Of a DNA stretch of 64,000 nt, positions 10,808 to 24,100 are shown in pieces. Each line of letters starts with the position of its first letter. Position 1 is the stretch's first letter. Source of the stretch: Holothuria scabra. Lineage: Eukaryota; Echinodermata; Holothuroidea; Aspidochirotida; Holothuriidae. A program made the position numbers and the translations under genes. Under the pieces are notes generated by a model. That model saw nothing but the letters and a program-made list of their open reading frames with translations. It was not told the DNA's origin and made no database searches. The stretch spans positions 30,770,222 to 30,834,221 of the forward strand of contig CM074195.1 of the NCBI GenBank assembly GCA_037179385.1, given 5' to 3'.

Positions 10808-13800
10808 GTAAGCATGTGTCGTTTTTAAACTTATTTTCACATTTCGAAAATTCTCGTCAAAGGTGTTTATCAATACCGATAAGGTGCCCATCCAAGCATT
10901 TGCCCATGGCCCTCAAAGTTGGCATTTTATACCAGTTGTTCTCAGATTAAACTGAAAAGTGGTCTTGCCTTAAGTGCATCTTAAGTGAAGTAGATCACCT
11001 TTGTTTGGCAATTATTTCAGATTTTTTAATTTTATGTAAATTACTCATTTGCCCGGCTGCACTTGCATTAACATGATCGCCGAAGCTGCTGATAGTTGGA
11101 AAATCTAGTTGATCTAATGAACCTGTGGTCGGGTATGAAATGCTCTCCAGTCATTCGTTACCCAAACTACATCTTAAGCGGTAGTCTGCCGATCTTCCAG
11201 ATTGAAACTTCTCTTTAATTGTCATCAAATGCAAAAGCGTAGTAGCTCATATAACATAGCATGTAATGGGAGTGTTTCAGTCATTACGGCCTTCTATGCT
11301 CACAAAAGTATGTCTGAAGCAATGAACTAGTATTTCGCCAAGAAAAAATGGTGAAAAAAAATTCGTGGGAATGGCTAGACGTAAGTAGGTTGAGAGAATT
11401 GGAACTGTTTGGGATGTTGGGTATTTGGGATTCATTGAGAAACGCACGTTTTCCCTTTAAAACCTGGTGTAGCTAAGGAAGATGCATTTTTTCGTAAAAA
11501 TGTGCAGCATGTGGTGATATCATGTTTTCCCCAGTTGAATCATATTATTCATTTCCAGCATATAGATGTGCACGCTTCCCTCGATCGACGTTATTAGAGT
11601 TTGAAAATACAGAGAGAGAGGTCTACAGAGGGAAAGGTCCCGAATCTGGATCCTGAAAAGCATCCGTCGCCGATTTATCTCACGTTGAGCGATACTTTTG
11701 TCTCACGTTAAACAAATAGAACAAGAAAAGGAAAAAGACCTTAAAATAGTGATGAAATTTAGTATTTTGTTTGCATGACAAGCCCCTGATGAGGGCTCAA
11801 ATTGATCACTTTGGCATAGCGGAAAATTCCTTAAGAGGTAAAAGAAATTTTTTGCTGCCTTTGGTTTGAGACTCTGTATTAAGACCTCGGGTTTTATTTT
11901 AGCAAATGAAATGGTCTTTAATTTGAGGTAAACATAGCCAAAAGGTTGGCATAGAACTACAACTGTAAAAGGAGGTTTAATAGTTTCGTCACACCAATTT
12001 AAAATTCATTAGCTTATTTCAAAGGTCTTGGAAATTATATTTTGTGCTGGCAATACCACACTACCAGTGACTTAACGAATGATTATGCCACTTTAGAAAA
12101 AAACAGTAGGTCTAAATTGCCTCACCTCATTTCGATAAGGCAAAATTAAATATTTGTTAGCTGGTCTAATGTGATGTAATTTGTAGGTTTCTAGGCTAAC
12201 CGCACTAATGAAAAGGCTATTCTTTTCCAGCTGAATTGTAACAATGTATCGAAATTAATTTTGAGTATTTGTATATTAGGGGTATCCGTTTTCAGGGGAA
12301 GTGAGGATGAATTTTTGAACATCTCAGTATGAAGCCACGTTTGATATTTAAAGAAAGAATAAACGTTCATATAAGCGGGAAAAAAAACAATGATGGATTT
12401 TAAGTAGTATATGTATAGTGCTTAGGTCCCTGAACTTTGCACTTCTCTGCAGCCGTGTTCGCCGCTAGATTAAACCAGGTTATATTTTTAGGCGTAAAAC
12501 TCCTTCTGAACATTACCCTCCTTTGAGGCAGTTTTAGTGCCCTCTTCCATGCACCTAACACATGAACTTCGTTTTCAATAAGTTCTATCATAAACAAAAG
12601 CAAACACTTAAAACAGAAAAAATGAAGAAATTAACACTTTTCAACTTTATGCGGTTTAGTCGACATTGTGTTTTTGTTCATTTTATGATTGTTCATTAAC
12701 AAGGTATATTAGTTTTGTTTTTCCATCATCCATTCTTAAAGTTTTTAAAACATGTAACCGTAAATTATGCACACTTCACTTTCCATGTTAAGATAAACAA
12801 GTTGGAAAACATTTCAGCACCCTAAATTATGGTCAAAATAGTTAGCTCAGCACAAAGTTTAAAATCCCCCCCCCCCCGGTCAGAGAAATAGGAACATTCA
12901 ATTTGCATGTCAACCCTAGACTGAAACCAAGGATATATTCAGATCAGGGAGATGTTATTATAATTCCTTGTTCAGATGTCATAAAATCACGCATGCGTGC
13001 TTTAAGTTCATTATTTTCAAAGAGATATTGCTGACTGAATTTTTCATCTAGCGAACCACACAGCGTATAAATATGAAAGTTTCCCTTTAACATACCAAAA
13101 TTGAGTCGCTTTCTAACCTATTCTTTTAGTTGTGTGTAGAAAAAGCTGGGCCTCCATTAGCATTTCAGTATAAAATGCAAGGACACCAGGGAATTTCCGA
13201 CACTTTTAGACCCTAAAAGGTGGAGAGCCTGTGCATGTCGGCGCCGAATGTAGCTATGCATCCATGACAGTCTTGGAATTGTCGTATGAGGGTACAAAAC
13301 TTTCCTCTGTTAAATGAAGTCCCAGTGGGGCCATCGCTCTCTAGAGTTGATTAATAGAGTATAGTATGGTAAAAACCGCCCCTCATGATTTTTCAAACAA
13401 AATGTGAAATAAGCAGTAGGACCCAAGGTATCAAGTAACGTATCACACAACTTTTAGCAAATGGGTCACTTGTAGAAGTTTATTTCTTTTTCTTGTACGT
13501 TATTTTTTATATCTTCTTTATTTGTTTATAATACCTTTGTTCTTTTTTTCTTTTATTTTTCTTCTTTCTTTAATTTATTATAAATTCCGTCTTTTTGTTT
13601 TGATGCTTTTCTTTACTTTTCGTTCCTTTTATTTTACTTACTTTTATCTCATCCTTTTATATTCAAGCTCTGTCACGCTCTTGATGTCTTTGGGAATGAC
13701 GCTCTTTACTATGTGAACTCTTCCACGTCGCCATATATCGCAAGGACTCGCAAGAATCATTTTCTAAAACGGTACATTTTCTGCTGAATATTTAACGCAC

Positions 13801-15756
13801 CCAGTCTAAAGAAATCCGGCTTGTTTTCATGAAAAAGTGCTAAAGGTTCACTCAAGAACTTCGCAATATCACCTTGTTTTTGCAGACCTCTAGCTACTTT
13901 TTTTGCATTCCGAAAGCTTTTCCTTTATAAAAACCGGGGAAGATGTGGAATACATCGAAAGTATTGCCAATGTATTTTGCAAACGCACAAATGAGTCACT
14001 TGAGAATCTTACAAGGACGTCTTTAAAATGTTACTCTTGACCACAAGTTTCAAATCGATCAACAAGAATCCCTCAATTTTTAATTAACCACAAACGGTTC
14101 ATGACCGTTGTATAGTATTTTTCGCTAATCGTTTGCCACACAAGGAGGTACGACAATCCTATCGTTATAAGATAAATCTGTTCAGTAGAAGGAAAAGTGA
14201 TTGAAGCGTGAAAACGTAGCCTACTATGAATGCTGGTGCGTAGCAGAATAGCACACACTGTAGTGGCTCAACCAGAATAACTTTCAAATGGTGGAAACAG
14301 TGTGTCAAAAGCGGGGGTAGGGTGCCACCCGCTTTTAAAGTTTTAAGGAATGTGTTTCCCCAATTTCTCTCTGATGCTACAGATGCTACCTTTTCAAGTA
14401 AAATTTGTGTAAAATGTTTTGACGAAATTTTATGAGCTACAAAAAGAATGACATCAGTAGGAAGGGAAATGGAGGCACTTCTGCCCTGTGTATTCATTTG
14501 CATCAGATCATACAAAGAGGAAAAGGAAAACTTCATTGATTTGTCTCAGGTAAACAGTTATTTATTTCCCGAAGTTAATACCAATTAATAGTTGAACAAC
14601 AATGTACAGTACAGGCTCTGTGTTGTTTAGCTTTATGCATCCATAAACAACAATATTCAGAAGACGCAAAGAAAATAAATTCCGATTGCACATTGAAACA
14701 GTGAAAACAGTTCAACACCTAACACAATGGAGTAATCTAAGATTAATACGTTTATCAGTTAGAGTGAGTTTATCAAGGGATATCGCACGGATAATTATGG
14801 ATATTTATGATTGATACGTCTCCAGCTCATTGATATGAGGTTGGAACTTGGGAATAAATTGACAGAGACATCCATTTCACCAGCAAAAGTAGTAGCTTAA
14901 TAGATTTTCGTAGCTACTACCCCAAGTACTTATGAGGTGTTTAAAGTAGTGTTAGTATAGCGTAAACTTTACATACTGCCTTTTGCCAATGTAGGCATCC
15001 AAGTTCTTAGTTTCCAATCGTGACCCAAAATGTCAAGATGTTGAAACAAGAAAAAAAAAAAAAACAAGAAAAATCAAGTGAGCTAAACAAAGTTCGATCA
15101 ATTGGGGGAGGCGCTTCTGCACACTGTCATAGGATAGATTGTGGAATGTGATGTTGGGACTGAGGAGAGAAAATGTGTCCTCTCCTTTAAACAATCAGTG
15201 CGTTATAGATACCCAGGTAGAAAACGGTGCAATGATGGTGTCTCAAAGTTATTTGGATCTATTGTGATCGGGTCTGTGCGAATTTTCTACTTTTTGTTGT
15301 TCACGCTGGGGCCGTGGGCATGGAAAGTCATACCCGACTACCAATCCCTTTACCTATGCGCCATAATAGAGAGATTAGAGGTATGGAAGAAATAGTGCTG
15401 GGCAATCATTACAAAGTCCAAGAATAAACTGGAAGGTTTGTATAATTGCAGAAAAGTATAGATTGAAACTGGCATTAAGAGGAGATAAATAAATATTTGA
15501 GTCACCTGATTTCTTGGGCGAATGAACTTTGAGTGAGGTACAAAATGTGCAGACCGGAGGTAAGGCTCACCCTCAAGAGCAAACAATAAATGTAAAATCT
15601 CAACTCCGCACAGAAAAAAGTTCCTATCAAGCTACAGGCAACTGTATTTGATAATTCTACCTCATAACTCGTTTATTAACGCATGCTGAGGGAGTTGCGA
15701 CCTTTTATAAGAACATGAGGAATATCTGCATGTTTTTTGAACAAATGGGAATTCTT
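10808..15756. other. Noncoding stretch, possibly intronic
   Basis: Nothing convincing. It holds a 12-C tract (12866-12877), a T/A-rich stretch (13480-13720) and a short GC palindrome (14308-14337). A minus-strand open frame at 14165-14536 contains ASERNW, recalling a motif of hAT transposase C-termini, but the flanking residues do not match well enough to call it. An exon-like segment ends at a donor after 15211. Confidence 0.45.
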
Positions 15757-16014
15757 TTAACCCTTTACCATTGTTTGGGTCCTTTGGACCCATGCGGAGA
15801 GCTCGGCTGTCACACATCTTTACTGTTTCACGCGGAGCTCGAAACTGCGAGTAGCTACCCGAAAATTCGGCCACAAGAGCGAGAGAGACAATAGTTTAAG
15901 GTCACGGGGTCAATGGCCTACGGAAGCCGCTGCGGGGCGGGCTACGTCCGCTTTTCCGCCCAATCCCGAGGCGCGCAAATGTGCCCCGATCGGAGCACAA
16001 CGGTAAAGGGTTAA
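15757..16014. mobile_element. piggyBac-type MITE, copy 1
   Basis: A 258-bp GC-rich block in AT-rich flanks, starting ttaaccctttaccattgt and ending acaacggtaaagggttaa. The ends are 18-bp inverted repeats including TTAA, with one mismatch. TTAA at both boundaries plus a CCC-starting TIR fits the piggyBac superfamily, which duplicates TTAA. A subterminal palindrome, gggtcctttggaccc, lies just inside the left end. There is no coding capacity; the minus-strand frame over 15662-15874 is incidental. A second copy follows 94 bp downstream in the same orientation. Confidence 0.8.
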
Positions 16015-16108
16015 GCTAAAATATCTGCACCACTCGGCTAAAGGTTTACGTGCACACACGCAGAGACAGTGGCATCAGCTTTGCAGTGAACACACTCCAC
16101 AGGCTTAG

Positions 16109-16367
16109 TTAACCCTTTACCGTTGTTTGGGTCCTTTTGGACCCATGCGGAGAGCTCGGCTGTCACCCATCTTTACTGTTTCACGCGGAGCTTGAAACTG
16201 CGAGTAGCTACCCGAAAATTCGGCCACAACAGCGAGAGGGACAATAGTTTAAGGTCACGGGGTCAATAACCTACGGAAGCTGATGCGGGGCGGGCTACGT
16301 CCGCTTTCCCGCCCACTCCCGAGGCGCGCAAATGTGCCCCGATCGGAGCACAACGGTAAAGGGTTAA
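16109..16367. mobile_element. piggyBac-type MITE, copy 2
   Basis: A 259-bp second copy in direct orientation, bounded by perfect 18-bp inverted repeats (ttaaccctttaccgttgt and its complement). By eye it differs from copy 1 at roughly a dozen positions. Each copy keeps its own TTAA pair, so this looks like two insertions of one family, or an insertion followed by local duplication of element plus flank. Confidence 0.82.
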
Positions 16368-17610
16368 TATGAAGTGTTGTGGCCTTAGTGCCAGAATTAG
16401 CCCGCCTACATTGGCATACGTTCAACTGAGGAATTCATTTACATTAGTTGGGCTTATTACCCATACAAGAAGTTTTTTCTTGTGAAAAAAGGTTCTTTCT
16501 TTACTTCTTACCTTCATGAAATTTTCGAAATAGGGGCAAAACAGAATGATGAAGTTTACAGTGTATGGCCATACTAATCGTGTTTCACTTGAGAAGCATT
16601 CTACTCATTCAATGAGCCACAACTCACTTGACAAACGGAGGAAACAAGTGGACCTTTACTGTTGCCTTTCATTAACAAAAGACCCATTGGAAATAAACAT
16701 GTACGTGGGATCGACTACTTTAAATACGTTTTGAAAAACTTATTCAAAAATCTTTGCTTCGTACCGCTTCTGTGAGCCGACAGCATGATTCAAGAGTTTG
16801 CCTGACGTGGAATATATTTGTGATGTAGCATGCGCGCAGCCACAGTTTCAAAGGCTTCGTCTGACAGAATTCCGTGAAATGGAGTGTACCTTGATTTTAC
16901 TTTGAGAAACACATAACAATATATATTACACTCTCAGATAAAGAGTATACGTAAAATATACGTATCATTAATTGTAACGGTCATCTTACATGGGGGGGGG
17001 GGGGGGGGAGGGGCACGCTCCATCCTCAAACTACATCACCGCTTTGGACATCAATAATGTTTCGCTTTATAAACGTATTACTAACGAACAGTAACTTCAC
17101 AAATGAAACAAGTTATGGACAAGTCAAAAGTTTATATGAATAAAGTGAATAACACCTTTACCCCTCGGATTCGATATACACTGATGACAGATGTTTTGAC
17201 AGACTCGCTTTTGCCAATTTAGCGAATTGTCAAAATTATTGACTTTTAGGAGATGGACTGAGACATTTGTAAACGCATCATTTAAATCCTCCTTTTGAAC
17301 CCAGCGTTCCAAGGTGCCAAAAGATTCCATGAGGAATTCGAAGAGGTAATGAAATATATATGACAGGTGATGTTAGCATATACCTCTGAATATGGTTTTA
17401 ACAAGTATAAATGCCGTCAGCACTTGCTTGTTAATTTCTTTTTATTTTAAGATTTTTTTTCTACTTTTTCAATTAAAATATTTTTGTCTTGTTGAAGAAG
17501 GTATTTTAGTTCAGCTGCTACAAGTTTCCACTTCAAGGTGATAATCTCAACGTAACCTAATTTTTATGAGGGGTATTTACTGCGCCCTTCGCCAGTTTCT
17601 GTTCACTCGG
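16368..17610. other. Noncoding stretch
   Basis: No gene recognised. It contains a 17-G tract (16992-17008). A minus-strand frame at 17124-17330 stays open and ends near a possible donor, but has no acceptor and no recognisable domain. Confidence 0.45.
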
Positions 17611-17964
<354 letters not shown>

Positions 17965-17983
17965 TATATATATATATATATAT

Positions 17984-18077
<94 letters not shown>
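17965..18077. repeat. (TA)n microsatellite
   Basis: About 113 bp of TA repeats with a single interruption near 17984. It closes the right side of the hammerhead-bearing block. Confidence 0.97.
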
Positions 18078-18080
<3 letters not shown>

Positions 18081-18216
18081 ATAGATCTGTGTCCCCAAAC
18101 GCAACAAGAAATATAGGAGATTCGTGGTCCAATTTAACTTGTCCCCAGAAGTTAAATCCTGGTCCGAAAGAAGTTCTCAGCGTCGGCTTGGTAAGCTTAG
18201 ATGGAGTTTAACCGCC

Positions 18217-18320
18217 CAGTGTCTAACCAATTGGTTTTAGTCGGGTCGACCACGGCTTTCTTTTCAGTTTCACTGCCTTGTTTTTCCATACTCTTCTGCT
18301 TATGCTGAGCACAAAGTGCA
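18217..18320. repeat. SINE-family body fragment
   Basis: Shares ordered blocks with the copies at 19.8, 21.3 and 42.4 kb: ccacggctttcttttcagt, then an actgccttgtttttccat-like segment, then tgctgagca. The tRNA-like head is not visible. Confidence 0.4.
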
Positions 18321-19592
18321 AGGTCGTGTCTTCCCTTCTCCTTTATATGGTAAAGCTTTTACCAAGTAGCACCAAACGTAGAAACATTGTCTTTATCGTG
18401 TAGTAGTAGGGAAGGCATTGTAAGGACATTTACGAAGGAAGAAATGACTCACATTAAACGTCTACCTCATTGTCAGGCAATATAAACTTGTACTGATATA
18501 GATATTTTTCGTCAAGACTCCACAAAGGTCCTGATCTCATGAACACCGATCCAGATTTGCATCATTTATTTGATCACAGTTGATTAAAAGTGAACTAGAT
18601 TGTGCGGACATTTTATCTAAGTCTTATCACTAAATGTGACCCGAGATGGAGTCCGTGCCTCTCCATTACGGATTGGGTTCACATTTTAACAGGACATTTC
18701 AAGAGTGCAGTGAAATCAATATTGTGTCACAAGTAAACGTTTTCCTCCTCTTTGATACACATACGTTTCTAGAAACACCTAGAAATTCTTTCAGTGTCAG
18801 TTTTGTGTTCTTCTGAGTAAATCAAATCAGTTTTCACGCTCAACGTGTTTGAAAAAAAAACCCCACATATCAGACTATTTCCTCTAAGACATACATAATG
18901 TGAACCCGTCATGTAAAAATTAAGTGCATGATTAAGGTAACGGTAGTTGCTTCAGGTTGACTTGTATATTAAATCATTTAGAACTATATATCACAATGAC
19001 CCATTAAGGAAACATAGATTGTTTTACTCCAAGGGTAATACCACTGTTTCTGAGGTATTGTTTCCAATAACACAAGGTCGTGAACTTACGATGCAACACT
19101 AGGTGTACTCCAAAATGTCGACCTAAGGTAAAATCTTCGTTTCGTTAGGTGCATTATATTTTTCGGTTTTGTCTCAAGGAGAGAATAAGTGTGTAGTACA
19201 TTAAGACACACATGACGCATACATTTATGATGCACATATCTGTAAAAGGTCTTCTATGATTGATTTTTACAAATTAAAAGTGACTGAAAATGATTTTTAA
19301 AGAGATCATTAAAGCTTGAAATTACTCTTATACTAGCGTTCTATATGCGCCCTCCAAACACAAAGGTTAGATATAACCAATGTCGGGTCTACAGGTTAAC
19401 CAACCTTTTCTGGTTAAAATAACTAGGAATTATTGGTCAAAATTGTCTCATATTTGGTAAAATTGATGGATTGTTTTACATTGTAGTCATATATTAACAT
19501 TTTTGTGGTATATGTTAACCAGTCTTCTTCGGTTGCTTTAACTTCGTTCGTTACATTATTTAAATCAAGACGTGTTGATTAAAATTTATCAG
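18321..19592. other. Noncoding stretch
   Basis: I see no gene or clear repeat in this segment. Confidence 0.5.
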
Positions 19593-19729
19593 GTTTGACA
19601 AGATATGAAATTCATGAACCAGCAAATGGTGTACCCATCACAGTCTTTCACACACATTTTAAAAACCTGCGTTCTATTGACGAGAAGAGAGGCAGAGGGG
19701 CCGGAAGGACGGCATCGACGGTTCAGTTC

Positions 19730-19925
19730 CTGGCCAATGGACCTAACATGGCCTTTTTACCAGTCGTGACCCTTTGGTGTTTTCTCTACTGCATTGTTTG
19801 CACTGAGCCCCAAACACAATTGCAGTAGGTTCAATTCTTAAAGTCTTCGGTATGACCCGACCAGAGGTTGAACCCTAGACCTCCCGAGTGCAAGTCGACT
19901 ACTCTTACCACTTGATCATGAGGAT
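19730..19925 (-). repeat. tRNA-derived SINE, most complete copy
   Basis: On the minus strand the head contains an A-box-like tgatcaagtggtaagag (near 19918-19902) and a B-box-like gggttcaacctc (near 19875-19864), spaced like the internal RNA polymerase III promoter of a tRNA. The body then runs toward lower coordinates and matches the headless copies elsewhere. The head cannot fold as a functional tRNA gene as far as I can see. The family name is not known to me. Confidence 0.55.
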
Positions 19926-21210
19926 GGGAGATGAGAGAGCAATATTGAATGGTTAAAAGCGTTTTCTGTAACAGAACATTTTATTCAAGTAGAATTTATA
20001 GAATTTTCCTGTTTATTCAACAATATCTTTCTCTCTTGTAAATCAGAACAGAGTTGCTTAAAAGCAAGTTTTCGGGCTACCACAGTCATGAACTGGCGTT
20101 GAACTACCTGAATGTCATTAAAGTTATACAACTCGTTAACTTTTAGCAAACCATTTACGTGACATTTTTTGTTTAGGGGAACTTCGCCATAACAAAGGTA
20201 ACCTGAAACGAACGTCGACTTAATAACCTACTAAGGTTTTGACAATGAAGTGAATAGGAAAGGTACATGGAAAGGCCGAGATGCTGGCATAGTAAGGCTT
20301 GTATATGCTCTTTATAAAATTGAACATGACGAATGCTGACATAGCAAAAAGCACACCACATAAGACTTTGCCTATGTTCATAAATACTCTCCTAATATAA
20401 AAGCGGGATTAAAAACCTGACTACAGTGACGCCTTTTTTCTATCTACTCTACGTAAGATGACATTTTCACTTTTAAGAAATAATCACCACTCCAAGAATA
20501 AAATTTAAGTCGATTTCCATTCTATGGAACATTGGTCACTGATGCAATCATTGAAGACAGAATTTTAACTATTTTACATTCAAAGAATAAACAATGCATT
20601 CGACGAAAACATTTCAGACACATGGTACACATATTCCCTCGAAATATAGTTTCCTATTCTCCGTTTGTTATTACTTTCTTCAATGACGCATAGATACAAT
20701 AAAAAGCATATTTTTTGTCTTCTCCACGTAGTGACCACATAACTGTGTTTCGTCTTCGTTTGATCTCGGGATCAAACCATTTTATTTTATAGTAACAACT
20801 CAAAATTTGTCACAATTGTCCCTTGTCACCGTCTCTTTTCTCTTGTGGAATACTGATTTTTGTTACAGCCATTTATCTTTCAGACTTGTGAACGTATTAT
20901 GTCTATCACCGCAACTTGTTTCAAGAGTGCTTTTTCTATCGCTCTGAGTAAATCATTTGATAGTAGTTTTATTTATTTTGATTGTACTTCAGTCGATTGT
21001 AGAAGGACAGACAATTTTTGCCTCACACCGTTAAAACACCACAGTTCGTGTGGAATAATGGAATTGATATCAAAAGATAGACAAATTATCACACGGAAAT
21101 GAAATTACAACAACATTACGCTATGAATCTGAAAGCTTTACGTAGAATAGTGTGCAGTTGTATGACGTGTCATGTTTGCGGCTCCGTTCCTAAACAATTG
21201 GTTTGATACG
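19926..21210. other. Noncoding stretch with one Cys-rich open frame
   Basis: An open frame at 20860-21102 follows acceptor-like sites (tttgttacag, tatctttcag) and is Cys-rich, with an FDCTSVDC segment loosely like the C-terminal half of ZP domains. Length and similarity are too weak to call it a gene. Nothing else is recognised. Confidence 0.35.
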
Positions 21211-21346
21211 TGCTAGCCACTGCCTTTTTCCAGTTTTGACTCAATGGGCTTGTTTTCCCTCCTCCATTACTTATTGCTGAGCCTTAACGGCAGTCCATCT
21301 TGAGGTCCCCGGTACGACCCAGCCAGGTGTCGGATTCAAGACCTCC
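21211..21346 (-). repeat. 5'-truncated SINE copy
   Basis: The body (gctagccactgcctttttcc, then ttgctgagcc) matches the 19.8-kb SINE. On the minus strand a B-box-like cttgaatccgac is retained but the A-box half is missing. Confidence 0.5.
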
Positions 21347-23770
21347 TTACTGAAAATAGTATAAAGACTTTGTATACTTGCTCCGAGTGTTACAACTTCG
21401 TTTTACTGAATGTAGTCAACTATTACATTTGTGTTCAAATATTGTTTTTAACCGTGGCTCTGAATCGCCCCCCCCCCCTTCCTCCCCATCGCCAACCGCG
21501 TTCTGTACAAAAAATAAAAAATCCCAGAAGAAAATAGAGGGACCAAACTTAAGAAGATGAAAAAGAACAAAGTGGGTTTGAGGGAGAAATGTTATTGTTA
21601 AAAGTAACGTGTGAAAGTAACCCCACCCCTCTGTCAAAGAACAATTGCGTTCTCCTCGGTTGAAGACCGATCAGTTTGTTTTTACGATCGATTAACATTG
21701 GCTCGGTTTAACTGATTGAACATCTGTTTAGTTTGGGACAAAATCTTGTGTAGACTGTAGTTAATGAGTTTTTTCCTTAGCTTCATTAGCAAAAATTGTA
21801 ACTTGCTTCATATGTGCATGCTTTAATTAAAAAATTTGGTCGGGTAAACTCAGATTGCGGATCACGGACCCCAAGCTGATTCATAAACTTGCCTATCGAT
21901 CTAGCAAATCAAAGCCACGGTTAATCACCTATAAAAAGGTGTACCGTTCATGTAGTTTATGCTCACTAGCGCTTATCCGGTTATATCACAATTGCGTCAA
22001 GTACCAGTTTAACAAGAAACAACCCGTAAAATTTTGGGGATGATTTCTCAAAAGTCGAGTTCAGTCATTAAGTAGGTTGAAATAGCCACTGTTAAATGAG
22101 ACTGTTCCATTTAATCAACAGGAAAGATAAGTACGTTCGTATGAGTATTAAGAGTGGACAAATGTGAGATTAATCTAAGGAAGATTATTTGGACCGTTTA
22201 CAACCGTTTGGTTAGAAATTGGCTAATTTGATTAATTCTAATGTGCTGCCTCTTTTGAAATTTCTGTTCCTGACCTAATTGACCATGCACTTTCAAATTT
22301 AACATAGGCATTGTTTCGGATGGTTAAGCAGTAATGTTTTCAAAAGGGCGCTTAACGATATGATGTCATAACCTCTTACCATGCTTATCATGGTTTTTAA
22401 GGTCAACGGTACAAACGTCCTCAGCCACGGCTTTCATGCAGAATTCTTGGGACCGACTTTCACTTACATAATCTCTAAATCGAAAAGTAACTTATGAGTT
22501 TCAACCTCAAACGAATAAGACGTGTTAACGAAATATTGAAATATGACGAACTACTTTCAAATAAGATACCATTTAAAAGCAAATGGGTTGCATATGCAGT
22601 TGGACGGTTGCTGGGGAAATTATTTTCAATCTCTTTTGCTGTAAATTATTTTGGAGTAGCTTGATCCTTATATGTCAACGTCATAAATATCCAAATATAA
22701 ACATTCCCCACACCTTATCGATAAGTAAAACGATGAGAGAACACTTTATCGTAAAAATTTTTCGGGGTAGTCTTCTTCTTTTCATGTAAGCAGATAACAA
22801 TTTTATATTTCTTTCCAATATTCCTTCAAACTAATTACATTTTCTCCTCCTCGATTACTTTCAAATTATTACTCAACAAGAATGGAAAGTAAACAAGTTT
22901 CGGGGTTTACACTTCGGAGCTTTACGCTTTGGAAATTATACCAAAAATAATTTAACACGTAAAAAATCTAAGGTAACCCTATAACGGCTTAACATCTATT
23001 CCATAATTACCAGTTTCGAAGGCTGCATCCTTGCCCGTCTCGTGTAATCATCCACCTGACATCCATCTTTTAATTTCTAGTTTCTATGTCCTTTTCCACT
23101 TTCAATCAATCTAATGAGCTACTTCATTAAAATTTAATAAATTGGACAAGACAAACCCAAACATGCATCTTTTCCTTTTAAATATTTTTCTTAAATTAAT
23201 AAAATGTCCTTCAAGATTCCATCATTATTTTTAATATTTTCAAATATCAGAGAAAGAATCCAGAAGGTCTTTCGAAATTCTTGTTTTTGTTTTATGTGTC
23301 TCCATCCTTTAATTAAAACTGCTCTCTCAAAGAAAAACTTGTGTATTATATTGCACTTACATTACTGAGATGAGGAATAGCTTTCTATTCACTGCATCTT
23401 TCCGACTCTCTAATTAAGTCTGTTTGTTGGTCCCAAAATATTACGCATTAATGAAAGGTGAATTTTGTATTATTGCATCGTTTGAAAAGTTTGAAGTTTT
23501 TTAAGCTGAAGCGTAATCTTAACAATTCTAAGAGATATTTACTTCTTTAATATAAGGGTTTCGGAGTAAACTTGATTTGCAATAACTTTTATAGCATCGT
23601 GTTTCTATATACGTTCTAAGATACGACAAAATATATCTTCAAAACGAAATAATTTCCTGTAAAAGAAATTAAAGTCCTTAGTCCTCCTTTGAAATATTAT
23701 TTATTATTTATTTTCTAAGTGTTCGTCAGATACCATTAGTGGATTAAACGTATACCTTACTTGTACCTAC
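21347..23770. other. Noncoding stretch, candidate intron of the 23.8-kb gene
   Basis: If the minus-strand exon at 23771-23911 is real, this would be its first intron. No downstream exon was recognised. It contains an 11-C tract (21468-21478) and otherwise AT-rich sequence. Confidence 0.4.
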
Positions 23771-23911
23771 CTCGTTAACTAGATCTTCAAAATTCTGTTC
23801 ATTTGTCGTCTGTTGAGGTTCCTTAAAGTCACGTAAATCCAGGTTTCGAGCAGCTACCACCGTTACAACCAATCCAAAAAGAAACATCACCAAATTCGTC
23901 TTCCCAGACAT
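23771..23911 (-). CDS. First coding exon of a secreted-protein gene (signal peptide)
   Basis: Reading the minus strand from the ATG at 23911-23909 gives 47 codons, then a donor (GAG|gtaggt), phase 0. The peptide begins MSGKTN, followed by a hydrophobic run LVMFLFGLVVTVVA and a likely signal-peptidase site around VVAA|RN. The mature part starts RNLDLRDF and is polar and acidic, ending NFEDLVNE. The ATG context is cacaATGt. This is the n-, h- and c-region layout of a classical signal peptide on its own exon, as in many neuropeptide, hormone and matrix precursors, but I cannot name the family. Later exons on the minus strand were not recognised. A chance frame remains possible. Confidence 0.5.
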
Positions 23912-24100
23912 TGTGATATTTCTTAATTTTTTCAGTTTTTTTATTTTCTTTAAAAGAAAAACTCAGTGTTTTGTTATGCACGGCGAACCGTCTAATAATC
24001 TTTGGAACGGAGCGCGGTACTGTAAAGAAAACGAACTTTAATATCGAGTGAGTAGATGAGAGAATCAGATGAACGGTTACAGAGATTGCCGGAAACGAAA
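23912..24100 (-). promoter_or_regulatory. Possible 5' UTR and promoter side of the secreted-protein exon
   Basis: Upstream of the candidate ATG on the minus strand is an A/T-rich leader. An acceptor-like ttttctttacag lies near 24025, so the 5' UTR may itself be spliced. No clear TATA box was found at a fixed distance. The call depends entirely on the exon being real. Confidence 0.2.

Noticed and set aside
14165..14536. Minus-strand frame with ASERNW, possibly a hAT transposase remnant
   Set aside because: Only one short motif matches, and neighbouring conserved hAT residues are missing. A profile search with the hAT dimerisation domain would decide.
19593..19727. Plus-strand segment after an acceptor-like site, reading YEIHEPANGVPITVFHTHF
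   Set aside because: It looks protein-like but has no good donor, runs into a SINE and matches no family I know.
20860..21102. Cys-rich frame suggestive of a ZP-domain exon
   Set aside because: The Cys spacing only loosely fits, no donor follows, and frames of this length are common here.
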